From: Kitasatospora sp. MAA4
Lineage (GTDB): Bacteria; Actinomycetota; Actinomycetes; Streptomycetales; Streptomycetaceae
Direction of reading: 5' to 3'
Assembly (NCBI RefSeq): GCF_029893355.1
Contig: NZ_JARZAI010000006.1
Coordinates: forward strand, 62,001-126,000
DNA length: 64,000 bases
The notes below the pieces were generated by a model. The model was not told the DNA's origin. It saw nothing but the letters and a program-made list of their open reading frames with translations, and ran no database searches. The position numbers and the translations under genes were made by a program. Below, in pieces: positions 1 through 7,750 of this stretch (positions are counted from its first letter, which is position 1; each line of letters starts with the position of its first letter).

Positions 1-999
1 TACCTGCCGCTCGGCGGCGTAGTCGCCGAACGCGGCGAGATCCTCCAGGGACAGCACGCCGCGGGCGTACTCGGCGATCTGGTCGGCGAAGCGGGCCAGA
101 TCGCCGACCGGGCGGCGGTGCCCGAGCACGGACCGGACCTCCTGGAGGTCGAGCAGCGCGTCGACCTCGCGTCCGCCCAGGTCCTTGCGGAGCAGGTGTC
201 CGCGCACCAGCTGGTCGGGCTCGGGCGGCTGCCACGGCACGTAGCCGATGCCGCTGTGCACGGCGGGATGCGGCCCGACCACGATGACGAGGTGGCTGTC
301 GCAGGCACGCAACTTCTCGCTCAGGGCCCGCAGATGGTGTTCGCGCAGCGGGCGCTCGGGGGTCGTGGTGTAGTCCGCGAGGAGGTGTCCGCACCGCTCC
401 CGCAGCTCCCCGACCAGCCCGCCCGGGGAGAGCCCGGGGTCGAGCGCCCGGTAGCCGGTCGAACCGACGGCGCGCAGCAGCATGAGGGCGGCAGCGCGCC
501 GACCGGTCGTCGCCGGACCGGAGATGACGGCGACCCGTTGCCGCCTGAGCCGGTCGAGGGCGAGGTCGAAGGCGCTCTCGGACTGCCCCGCACCCGGCGG
601 CGGATCGGCCGGATAGACGAAGTGCTGTGCGAGCAGGTCGACTTCGGCGACCGGAATCTCGCCGGAGCGCTCCTCGCCGTCGCCGCCGAGATGGTACTCG
701 ATCTTGCTGCCACCGAGGATGACGTCGCCGGTCACCTGGCCGCCGCTCACCCCGTGCTGGTCTCCGCCGACGAGCGAGCCGCCCAGTTGCGCGGAACGGC
801 CGAGCATGATGCCGGGGCTGTGCCGGTACAGGTCGCGCCGGGAGTCCCAGGCGTGTTCGGCGACGGCTTCGGCCTCGGCGGCGGCCGCCTCCGCGTCCGC
901 GGCAGCGGCAGCGGCATCCGGCGCAGCGTCCGGCTGTCGCACCGGCCCGGCCGGCGCCTCCTCGGCGGCCGGGCCGTGCTCCACAGGGGAGGGGGTCAC
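1..999 (-). CDS. NTPase-like protein with Gly-rich signalling motif (partial, C terminus beyond window)
   Basis: A GTG start at 999 overlaps the stop of the upstream gene (GTGA), and the frame stays open for 333 codons to the window edge, so only the N-terminal part is seen. Residues 1-60 are Ala/Glu-rich and probably disordered. Residues 74-97 repeat, without a change, a Gly-rich segment found at the C terminus of the upstream protein. From about residue 120 a P-loop-like fold seems to follow: strand VAVISG then GPATTGRR, a Walker-A-like loop in which the usual GK(T/S) is GRR, and later HLVIVVG where a Walker B strand would be expected, without the acidic pair. I do not recognise a named family. 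The overlap and shared motif suggest it is the sensor or regulator partner of the cyclase-like protein; that role is inference. Confidence 0.7.
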   Translation of the reverse strand, partial: MTPSPVEHGPAAEEAPAGPVRQPDAAPDAAAAAADAEAAAAEAEAVAEHAWDSRRDLYRHSPGIMLGRSAQLGGSLVGGDQHGVSGGQVTGDVILGGSKIEYHLGGDGEERSGEIPVAEVDLLAQHFVYPADPPPGAGQSESAFDLALDRLRRQRVAVISGPATTGRRAAALMLLRAVGSTGYRALDPGLSPGGLVGELRERCGHLLADYTTTPERPLREHHLRALSEKLRACDSHLVIVVGPHPAVHSGIGYVPWQPPEPDQLVRGHLLRKDLGGREVDALLDLQEVRSVLGHRRPVGDLARFADQIAEYARGVLSLEDLAAFGDYAAERQV

Positions 1000-1094
1000 A
1001 GCTCGGCGCCCTTGCTGAGCGTGCCGCCGAGGATGACGTCGCCGGTCACCTGGCCCCCGCTCACCCCGTGCTGGTCACCGCCGACGAGCGAACC
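709..1094 (-). repeat. Direct repeat encoding the shared 24-residue motif (709-780 and 1023-1094)
   Basis: Two 72-bp copies in the same orientation and reading frame lie in adjacent genes. They differ at a few, apparently synonymous, bases while the 24 encoded residues are identical. The core reads GGDQHGVSGG then QVTGDVILGG and is roughly pseudo-palindromic around Gly-Gly-Gln-Val. Confidence 0.85.
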
Positions 1095-1790
1095 GTGCAC
1101 CACCGGGGCGCCATGGAAGTGGAAGACCGCCCCGGCGGGCTGCCGCTGCTCCTGGACCGGGGACGGAGTTGCGGCCTGCTGCTCACCTGCGGCGATCTCC
1201 GGCTGCCCGCCTCCCCGATGGATCCACGCGGCCAGCACTCCATCCTTGACCTGCACGTCCGTACGCCGGAAGTGCTCCGGCCGGACCCCTCGGTGACCGT
1301 GCCGCACGACGCCTTCGTACACCGCCGCGCTCACCGCCAGCACGCACTCCGCGTCCGTCCGCCCGGCCAGGGCGCCGCGCAGGGAGTCCGAGTCGAGCAA
1401 CCGGAAGGCCTGGTTGAGATCGTGCCCGACCAGCCCGCCGGTGGTGCCGGCCTGGGGGTCGTCGGCGACCTCACCGGTGGCCAGCACCATCCGCAGCCGC
1501 ATCTGCGCACTGGCCGAGGCAAGCCGGTTGTGGTCGTGCAGCAACTCGGGGGTGGCGGTGAGCAGCGCACGCAGGACGGCCGCCTTCGCCACGTCCCCGC
1601 CGAGCAGCACGATCAGGCCGTCGCCGCGGTCCTCGCGGTACTGCTGGGTGGCCTCCACCCCGGCGGCCAGCAGGGTCTGCGAGACGACGGTGTTCATGGT
1701 CCGCCGCAGGACGGCCTGCACCACGTCGTCACGACGGCTGAACCGCTCGATGTCGAGCAGCAGGATGGTCCGGTTGACAGGCTCGCGCAT
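996..1790 (-). CDS. Class III nucleotide-cyclase-like protein with C-terminal Gly-rich motif
   Basis: The 264-residue protein begins with LLLDIERFS, typical of the first beta strand and metal-binding Asp of class III nucleotidyl cyclase folds, followed near residue 55 by REDRGDGLIVLL, like the cyclase beta-hairpin. Residues 1-185 would form this domain. A Gln/Pro-rich linker follows, then AVFHFHG and a Gly-rich stretch at residues 233-256 that recurs identically in the next protein. No membrane segment or signal peptide is seen. GGAAGG lies upstream of the ATG. The stop overlaps the next start, so the two are translationally coupled. Whether it makes a cyclic nucleotide is unknown; an effector role in a conflict-type pair is inferred from architecture. 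Confidence 0.8.
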   Translation of the reverse strand: MREPVNRTILLLDIERFSRRDDVVQAVLRRTMNTVVSQTLLAAGVEATQQYREDRGDGLIVLLGGDVAKAAVLRALLTATPELLHDHNRLASASAQMRLRMVLATGEVADDPQAGTTGGLVGHDLNQAFRLLDSDSLRGALAGRTDAECVLAVSAAVYEGVVRHGHRGVRPEHFRRTDVQVKDGVLAAWIHRGGGQPEIAAGEQQAATPSPVQEQRQPAGAVFHFHGAPVVHGSLVGGDQHGVSGGQVTGDVILGGTLSKGAEL

Positions 1791-1968
1791 TGACTGCCTT
1801 CCGCAGGAGACGTAGGGCCTGGCGAGGCCCGTCTGGACACCTGAAAAGGTGCCAGGAGCAAGGGGGGTGCGGCGACGGAAACTAGCACACTGCGAATGTG
1901 ACCGTGTACACAGAGCAGGCGTGCGGCCGTTGGCCGGACTCGCGCTCGGACCGCACCCGGACCCGTGC

Positions 1969-2652
1969 TCAGCGATCCGCCTGGCGTGCCATCTGCCGCA
2001 GGACCTCCGGCTTCACCACCACGAGACCGCGGCGCCCGGTCCGCACGATTCCCCGCTCGCGCAGCCCCTTCAGCAGCCGCGCGACCGCCTCTCTCGACGC
2101 ACCCACCGACCCCGCCAGTTCGGTCTGGGTGAGCCCGGGCGTCAGGGACACGCCCTCCTCGGTCTCCTGCCCGTGGATACGCATCAGCTCCAGCAGCAGC
2201 AGGGCCACCCGTTCCTGCACGTTCAGGGCCGCGTACTGCACCCGCCGACGGTCGCTGTCGCGCATCCTGTCAGCAGCCAGTGCCAGCAACTTCTTTGAGA
2301 TACCCGGACGTTCGTCGAGCAGGGCGCCGAACCGGTGGGCCTCCACGGCCACCGCCTCCACCCGCCCCAGCGCCGTGACCGTGGCCGAGCGATGCCGACC
2401 GCTGAGCGCCGCCCCCTCGCCGACGAGGTCCCCGGGGCCGCGCAGCGCGAGCAGCGCCTCGTAGCCGTTGGCTGCCGCCGAGGTCACCTTCGTCCAACCG
2501 GACAGCAGGATCAGGACGTGCGCCGACGGCTCGTGCTCGCGCAACAGCACAGCCCGCACCGGGAAGACCAGCGGAGTCCCGCACGCGAGCAGCGCCTGCC
2601 GGTCATCGGCCTCCAGGCGGGCGATGAACGGAACCCGGTCCTCGAACTCCAT
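1969..2652 (-). CDS. Crp/Fnr-family transcriptional regulator
   Basis: The 227-residue protein has an N-terminal cyclic-nucleotide-binding-type beta barrel (PFIARLEADDRQALLACGTPL onward; GEGAALSG near residue 100) and a C-terminal winged helix with TQTELAGSVGASREAVARLL, the Crp-type HTH. It should act as a dimeric DNA-binding regulator. The barrel lacks an obvious cAMP-type R-x-A phosphate loop, and no Cys cluster for an Fe-S centre is present, so the ligand is unknown. An in-frame ATG at 2676 gives an 8-residue longer protein; the chosen ATG at 2652 starts just before the conserved domain and has GAGAGG upstream. It diverges from the secreted protein gene at 2798. Confidence 0.85.
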   Translation of the reverse strand: MEFEDRVPFIARLEADDRQALLACGTPLVFPVRAVLLREHEPSAHVLILLSGWTKVTSAAANGYEALLALRGPGDLVGEGAALSGRHRSATVTALGRVEAVAVEAHRFGALLDERPGISKKLLALAADRMRDSDRRRVQYAALNVQERVALLLLELMRIHGQETEEGVSLTPGLTQTELAGSVGASREAVARLLKGLRERGIVRTGRRGLVVVKPEVLRQMARQADR

Positions 2653-2797
2653 CGACAGACTGCCTCTCGTCCCCATCGGTACCGCAACCTTCAAGGCCCT
2701 AGCGGTCGGCGGGCTCCTCGTGTCCAATGATGAGGGCGGTTCCGCCGGGCCCACAGCTGCCCGGCGCGGACCGGATATTCAACGGGGGGATACTTTC

Positions 2798-5542
2798 ATG
2801 CGCCTGCGACACCTCGCCGGCCTCGCCGCCGTCGCGACCGCCTTCCTCGGACTACCCGTCCCGGCCTCGGCCCTGGCCGACGCCTCCACCATCTACGTGG
2901 ACGACATCCGCACCGCCAACTGCTCCGACGCGGGCAGCGGCACCCAGCAGCAGCCCTTCTGCACCATCCAGGCGGCCGCCGACGTGGTCCAGCCCGGGCA
3001 GACCGTTCAGGTGGCGCCGCGGCTCTACCGGCAGACCCAGGTCACGCTGACCCACTCGGGCACCCCGGACAAGCCGATCACCTTCCGCGGCGGCTCGATC
3101 CGCAGCGGGTTGACCGGGATGGCCAAGCTCTACGGGGCCGGCGGCGGCCCCACGACGCTGCCGAGGGGCTTCGTGCTGAACAGCGTGCACGACGTGGCCA
3201 TCTCCGGCTTCGTCCTCGACACCGCCGGCGGGGGCGTGGTGCTGAACGGCACCAGCCGGGTGACCCTGGACGGCAACTCGTTCAAGGATGCGTTCCAGAA
3301 CACCGCCGCGGAACTCGACGTCACCGGGACCTCCGCCGCCACCACCATCAGCCGCAACACCTTCTACACCGAGAACGTCAACTCGGTGGTCGTGGAGCCC
3401 GGCGCGACCGGCACCGTGGTGACCGGCAACGCCATCGAGAACGCCTACGGCGGCGGTGTGCAGGTGACCGACGCCCCGGGGACCGTCGTCACCGGCAACA
3501 CCGTCAGCACCGGCTGCACGCCGGCCGTCGCCCTGCTCGGCAACTCCTCGAAGGCCGTGGTCGAGAACAACATCCTGGCTGCGGACAGTTTCGTGCGGAG
3601 TCAGGCCCAGTGCAGCAGCATGTCGGAGCTGGCAGTCTCGACAGCCTCCTACCAGGGCACCGCGGAGGACTACAACCTGGCCGACCCCCCGCTGGGCCAG
3701 CCCGCCCCCTACCTCCAGGGCGCCCACGACCTGACCGCGGACCCGCGCTACTACAGCCTCGGACTCGAACTGACGGAGGGCTCCCCCGCGATCGACTCCG
3801 CGGACGCGAACGCGCCCGGCGAGCTGTCCACCGACCTGCGCGGCTACCAGCGGATCGACGACCCGACGGTCGCCAACACCGGTACCGGCACGGGCGTCTA
3901 CGACCGCGGCGCGTACGAGTACACCCCCGCCGCCCAGGCACCGACCGTGATCCCCAGCGCGGGTCAGCTGCCGGTCGGCGCGGCCGTCACCTTCACCGTC
4001 ACGTCGTTCAACGGCTGGTCCAGCCTGGTCAGTTACACCTACGACTTCGGTGACGGCACGCGAGTGACGACCGCCGACAGCTCGGCGTCCCACACGTACA
4101 CCGCCACCGGGACGTACAACGTGTCCGTGGTCGCGGTCCTGAAGGACGGGGAGAGCAGCGCCACGACCGTCACCGACCCGATGACGGTCGTCCCGCCCGG
4201 GCCGTTCGTCGCGGCGCTGGCCGTCGCGCCGAACGACCAGGCGCTGGGCTACACCGCGAGCGCGACCGCCAGTTCGTCCTGGTCGATCAGCACTTACCTC
4301 TTCGACTTCGGCGACGGCACGGGGCAGAGCGGCTGCCTCGGCTTCAACAGCTGTGAGCACACCTACCACCGCGAGGGCGACTACACCGTCACCCTGACAG
4401 TGCGCGACGACGGGGGCAACGTCCGGACGGCCGAGCAGCAGGTGCACGTCGGCTACCAGCCCTCGTCCTACTACACCCTGACGCCGACCCGGGTGCTGGA
4501 CACCCGAAACACCCGCAGCACGCTCGGCCCGGGCCAGACCCTCACCATCCCGCTGCTGAACCGGGATCGGGAGAACCTGAACCCGCTGCCGTTCGACCAG
4601 ACCCCCGACGCCGTGGTGCTCAACGTGACGGCCGTGGCCAAGGACTCCGCCGGCTTCCTGACCGTCTATCCGGCGGACACCGACCGGCCGTCCACCTCGA
4701 ACGTCAACTTCCTTGCAGGGCAGGCGGTTCCGAACCTCGTGACGGTACCGGTCGGGCCGGACGGTGTGTCGGTGTACAACAGGTTCGGCGACACCGACGT
4801 GGTGGTGGACATCCTCGGCTACTACAGCTCGAACCCCCAGACCTGGCTCAAGTACACCGCCCAGGCGCCCGTGCGGCTGCTCGACACCCGCCCGAACAAC
4901 CCGCTCGGCGCCGGCGGCGAGACCTCGGTCCAGATCCGCGGCCAGCACAACGTGCCGACCGACGCCACGGCCGTGGTCCTCAACGTCACCGCCACCGAGC
5001 CGGATTCGGCGGGCTACTTCACCGTCTACCCCGGCGGCACCGCCCGGCCCGGCACCAGCAACGTCAACTTCACCGCCGGGCAGACCGTGGCCAACCAGGT
5101 CATCGTCCCGATCGGGCCGGACGGCACGGTCAAGCTCTACAACTTCGCGGGCGACGCGCACGCCGTGGTCGACCTCTTCGGCTACTACAGCCCCAGCGGC
5201 GAGGCGCTGTTCCAACCCGTCACCCCGCGCAGGCTGCTGGACACCCGTCCCGGCAACGCCATCGGCTCCGGCGGCCGGCTCTCCGTCGCCACCGGCGCCC
5301 CCGCCGGGACGACCGGTGCGGTGCTCAACATCACCGCCACCGAGCCGACCCAGCCGGGCTTCCTGACCGTCTGGGCGGACGGCGCGGACCGGCCCGGCAC
5401 CAGCAACCTCAACTTCACCGCCGGTCAGACCGTGCCGAACCACGTCACCACCCCGGTCGGTGCCGACGGCGCCTTCGACGTCTACAACTTCAGCGGCAGC
5501 ACCCAGGTGGTCGCCGACCTGTTCGGCTACTTCCACAACTAG
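2798..5542 (+). CDS. Secreted beta-helix/PKD protein with three C-terminal repeats
   Basis: The 914-residue protein has a clear Sec signal peptide (MRLRHLAG, hydrophobic core, ASALA cleavage near 29). Residues about 30-370 look like a right-handed parallel beta-helix: repeated short strands with GN.. turns and a Cys-containing start typical of pectate-lyase-like folds. Two PKD domains follow (about 385-465 and 470-550), each with YDFGDG or FDFGDG and HTY motifs. Three roughly 120-residue repeats (starting near 560, 685 and 804) share a LLDTRP opening, LNVTA, a TSNVNF core and a D(I/L)(L/F)GYY ending. The start is set by GGGGGGA 8 bases before ATG 2798; an upstream in-frame ATG would extend it without signal-peptide logic. 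The likely role is binding or cleaving an extracellular polysaccharide; no catalytic residues can be assigned. Confidence 0.88.
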   Translation: MRLRHLAGLAAVATAFLGLPVPASALADASTIYVDDIRTANCSDAGSGTQQQPFCTIQAAADVVQPGQTVQVAPRLYRQTQVTLTHSGTPDKPITFRGGSIRSGLTGMAKLYGAGGGPTTLPRGFVLNSVHDVAISGFVLDTAGGGVVLNGTSRVTLDGNSFKDAFQNTAAELDVTGTSAATTISRNTFYTENVNSVVVEPGATGTVVTGNAIENAYGGGVQVTDAPGTVVTGNTVSTGCTPAVALLGNSSKAVVENNILAADSFVRSQAQCSSMSELAVSTASYQGTAEDYNLADPPLGQPAPYLQGAHDLTADPRYYSLGLELTEGSPAIDSADANAPGELSTDLRGYQRIDDPTVANTGTGTGVYDRGAYEYTPAAQAPTVIPSAGQLPVGAAVTFTVTSFNGWSSLVSYTYDFGDGTRVTTADSSASHTYTATGTYNVSVVAVLKDGESSATTVTDPMTVVPPGPFVAALAVAPNDQALGYTASATASSSWSISTYLFDFGDGTGQSGCLGFNSCEHTYHREGDYTVTLTVRDDGGNVRTAEQQVHVGYQPSSYYTLTPTRVLDTRNTRSTLGPGQTLTIPLLNRDRENLNPLPFDQTPDAVVLNVTAVAKDSAGFLTVYPADTDRPSTSNVNFLAGQAVPNLVTVPVGPDGVSVYNRFGDTDVVVDILGYYSSNPQTWLKYTAQAPVRLLDTRPNNPLGAGGETSVQIRGQHNVPTDATAVVLNVTATEPDSAGYFTVYPGGTARPGTSNVNFTAGQTVANQVIVPIGPDGTVKLYNFAGDAHAVVDLFGYYSPSGEALFQPVTPRRLLDTRPGNAIGSGGRLSVATGAPAGTTGAVLNITATEPTQPGFLTVWADGADRPGTSNLNFTAGQTVPNHVTTPVGADGAFDVYNFSGSTQVVADLFGYFHN

Positions 5543-5582
5543 CCGCCACCCGAGCAGAACTCGCTGGTCGGAGGTACTGGAC

Positions 5583-5610
5583 GGCCCCTATCCTGACGCG
5601 GATCGGGGCC
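5583..5610 (+). terminator. Hairpin between two secreted-protein genes
   Basis: GGCCCCTATCC, a 6-base loop, then GGATCGGGGCC form an 11-bp stem with one mismatch, 40 bases after the upstream stop and 12 bases before the next ATG. There is no T-run. It could terminate the upstream transcript or sit in the 5' leader of the next gene. Confidence 0.5.
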
Positions 5611-5622
5611 ATCCAAGCCCCC

Positions 5623-7305
5623 ATGCGAAATGAGCGCCCAGTGGACTCGTCCTCGTCATACCAGCCGACCGCCGGCCGTAGCATCGCTACCGCGGCCGCG
5701 CTCGGTGTGCTGATAGCAGCAGGCCTTGTCCAGCCCGTCGCGGCGTCGGCAGCGCCGCAGCAGCGCCCGTCCGTTCCGAGCGCCCTGAGCACGTCCCCGG
5801 TCTCCTCCTGCCCGGGGGACACCCTCGTCGGCGACACCGACGTCACCCTGTACGCGGTGCTGTCGGGCCCCCAGGGCGGCACGCTCGGCGCCGAGTTCCA
5901 GCTGGTGAAGGACGGTGGCGACGACACTCCCGTCGCCGAGTCGGACCCGACGAAGCTGACGGCGCCTTCGGGTTCGTCGGCGGTGTACGTCCTGCCCAAG
6001 GCCGTCCTGGAGGCTGCCGCGGGCGGCCGGATCACCGAGTTCAACTGGAAGGTCCGGGCCGCCGACGCCACCCTGAAGAGCGGCTGGTCCACCACCTGCC
6101 ACTTCTCCTTCGATCCCACCCGTCCGGGCACGCCCGTCCTCGCCCAGCCGGGATCGGCGACCATCGGCAAGCCGGTCAGCTTCGCCGTCGGTGCGCCCAC
6201 CGGCGGTACGGTTCCCAGCGGTTACACCTACCAGCTCGACGCGGCCGCGCCCGTGAGCGTCACCGCCGACGCGTCGGGCCGGGCCGTCCTCACGCTCACG
6301 CCGACGACCGCCGTCAACAGCCTCTCCGTCACCAGCCTGTCGGCGGGCGGCAATCCCGGCGGCACCGCCACCATCAACTTCGTCGCCGCGACGCCCCCGC
6401 CGGACCTGACCACCGGCGACCTCACGGGCGACGGCGTCCCGGACCTGCTCACCGTCGGCGCGCAGAACGGCCTGCCCTCCGGAATCTGGCTGGCAGCAGG
6501 TCACGGCGACGGGCACGTGGCCACCTCACCGACCGACATCGGCGTCAACGGCACCGGCTGGAGCAGCGCGGGCTCACCGTCCGACTTCGACGGTGCGACG
6601 GCCATCACGGGACGCTTCACCGCCGGCCCCAACCAGGACGTCCTGGTCTACTACCCCACCGGCATCCACGCGGGCGGCGGCCTGGTCCTGCGCGGGAACG
6701 GCACGGGTGCCCCGCTCGCCGCCGGCGGGAACACCATCACGTCCGGCACCTTCCAGGACTTCAACGGCAACAACCCCACGCAGCTGGCCGACGCGGGCAC
6801 CACCTCCGGCGGCAGCACCGGGTTCCCCGACCTGCTCGGCGTCCTGGGCGACGCCGCCAACGGGTACGGCCTGGACCTCTACCAGGGTGGAACCGTCGTC
6901 GGCCAGTACCAGTTCCCCGTCGCGCTGAACGTCAACACGCCGGACGGCACTGCCGACTGGAACAACTGGACCATCGCCACCACCCAGCTGCCCGCGACCG
7001 GCGGCGGCACCAGCACGGCGATGTACCTGTGGAAGAAGTCCACCGGTGAGCTCGACCTGTGGGAGAACCTGGCGGCGGACCCCACCACCGGCAAGCTCAA
7101 CTACCACGCCTACCCGGTCGCCACCGGCTGGAACACCGGCGCAGACGTGACACTTCAGGCCGCCGACATCAACTCCGACGGCGTGCCCGACCTCTGGACG
7201 GTCGGTGCGGGCGGGACCGTCACCGCCACCCTCGTCAGCAACCTGTCCGACACCGCTCCGGCCACCCTCACCCAGGTCACCGACACACTCAACGCCGCTA
7301 ACTGA
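5623..7305 (+). CDS. Secreted FG-GAP/VCBS-type repeat protein
   Basis: The 560-residue protein has an N-terminal hydrophobic segment (about residues 20-41) ending ASA, consistent with Sec export. The middle and C-terminal parts carry calcium-binding FG-GAP/VCBS-like motifs: GDLTGDGVPDLLTVG near residue 264 and DINSDGVPDLWTVG near residue 515, with further Asp-rich blades between, so a beta-propeller is likely. No catalytic domain is recognised. The start is uncertain: ATG 5623 gives the complete signal peptide, but no strong Shine-Dalgarno is seen and the preceding hairpin is only 12 bases away. Its 3' end overlaps the convergent RidA-like gene by 8 bases. Confidence 0.82.
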   Translation: MRNERPVDSSSSYQPTAGRSIATAAALGVLIAAGLVQPVAASAAPQQRPSVPSALSTSPVSSCPGDTLVGDTDVTLYAVLSGPQGGTLGAEFQLVKDGGDDTPVAESDPTKLTAPSGSSAVYVLPKAVLEAAAGGRITEFNWKVRAADATLKSGWSTTCHFSFDPTRPGTPVLAQPGSATIGKPVSFAVGAPTGGTVPSGYTYQLDAAAPVSVTADASGRAVLTLTPTTAVNSLSVTSLSAGGNPGGTATINFVAATPPPDLTTGDLTGDGVPDLLTVGAQNGLPSGIWLAAGHGDGHVATSPTDIGVNGTGWSSAGSPSDFDGATAITGRFTAGPNQDVLVYYPTGIHAGGGLVLRGNGTGAPLAAGGNTITSGTFQDFNGNNPTQLADAGTTSGGSTGFPDLLGVLGDAANGYGLDLYQGGTVVGQYQFPVALNVNTPDGTADWNNWTIATTQLPATGGGTSTAMYLWKKSTGELDLWENLAADPTTGKLNYHAYPVATGWNTGADVTLQAADINSDGVPDLWTVGAGGTVTATLVSNLSDTAPATLTQVTDTLNAAN

Positions 7306-7693
7306 GCGCGGGCAGCGCGGCGAGGGCGTCGATCTCGACCCGGAAGGCGGGGTGGACCAGCCCCGCGACCTGGACGAGTGAGCAGGCCGGCGGGCGGGCC
7401 GGGTCCAGGTACTCGTCGCGGACCCGGCGGAAGGCGTCCAGATCGGCCAGGTCGGTCAGATAGACCGTCAGTTTGACCACGTGCTCCATCCCGGCGCCCG
7501 CCGCCGCCAGCGCGAGGCCCAGGTTCGCGAAGACCTGCCGCACCTGGGCCTCGCCGTCCTCCGCACCCACCAACTGCCCCTCGGCGTCCACCGGGACCTG
7601 CCCGGAGACCGCGACCATCGGCCCGGCGAACACCACCGCGTGGCTGTAGCCGTTGACCGGCGGGCTGCCGTCGGGTCGGACGAGATGCTGCAT
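7298..7693 (-). CDS. RidA/YjgF/YER057c-family protein
   Basis: The 131-residue protein matches the RidA fold: AVVFAGPMVAVSGQVPVD near the N terminus, LGLALAAAGAGMEHVVKLTVYLTDL, then RPPACSLVQVAGLVHPAFRVEIDALA at the C terminus. The Pro-rich binding-site loop is present, and the usual substrate-binding Arg may correspond to the Arg before PPACS. RidA homologues hydrolyse reactive enamines/imines from PLP enzymes; some relatives act in catabolic pathways. ATG 7693 is chosen because GGAGG sits about 5-10 bases upstream; an in-frame ATG at 7723 is less likely. It is followed on the same strand by nothing obvious in an operon. Confidence 0.9.
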   Translation of the reverse strand: MQHLVRPDGSPPVNGYSHAVVFAGPMVAVSGQVPVDAEGQLVGAEDGEAQVRQVFANLGLALAAAGAGMEHVVKLTVYLTDLADLDAFRRVRDEYLDPARPPACSLVQVAGLVHPAFRVEIDALAALPALS

Positions 7694-7750
7694 CGTGCCT
7701 CCAGAGCTCGGGTCCGTGATCATCCTCTGGATTGTGCATCAGCTCAGCGG

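Noticed and set aside
118..1296. Long plus-strand open frame over the start of the window
   Set aside because: It is the exact antisense of the two coupled minus-strand genes, which have recognisable motifs, codon-typical GC and Shine-Dalgarno sites.
2468..2797. Upstream extension of the beta-helix protein
   Set aside because: It overlaps the divergent Crp/Fnr gene and places 110 residues before a clear signal peptide; ATG 2798 has GGGGGGA upstream.
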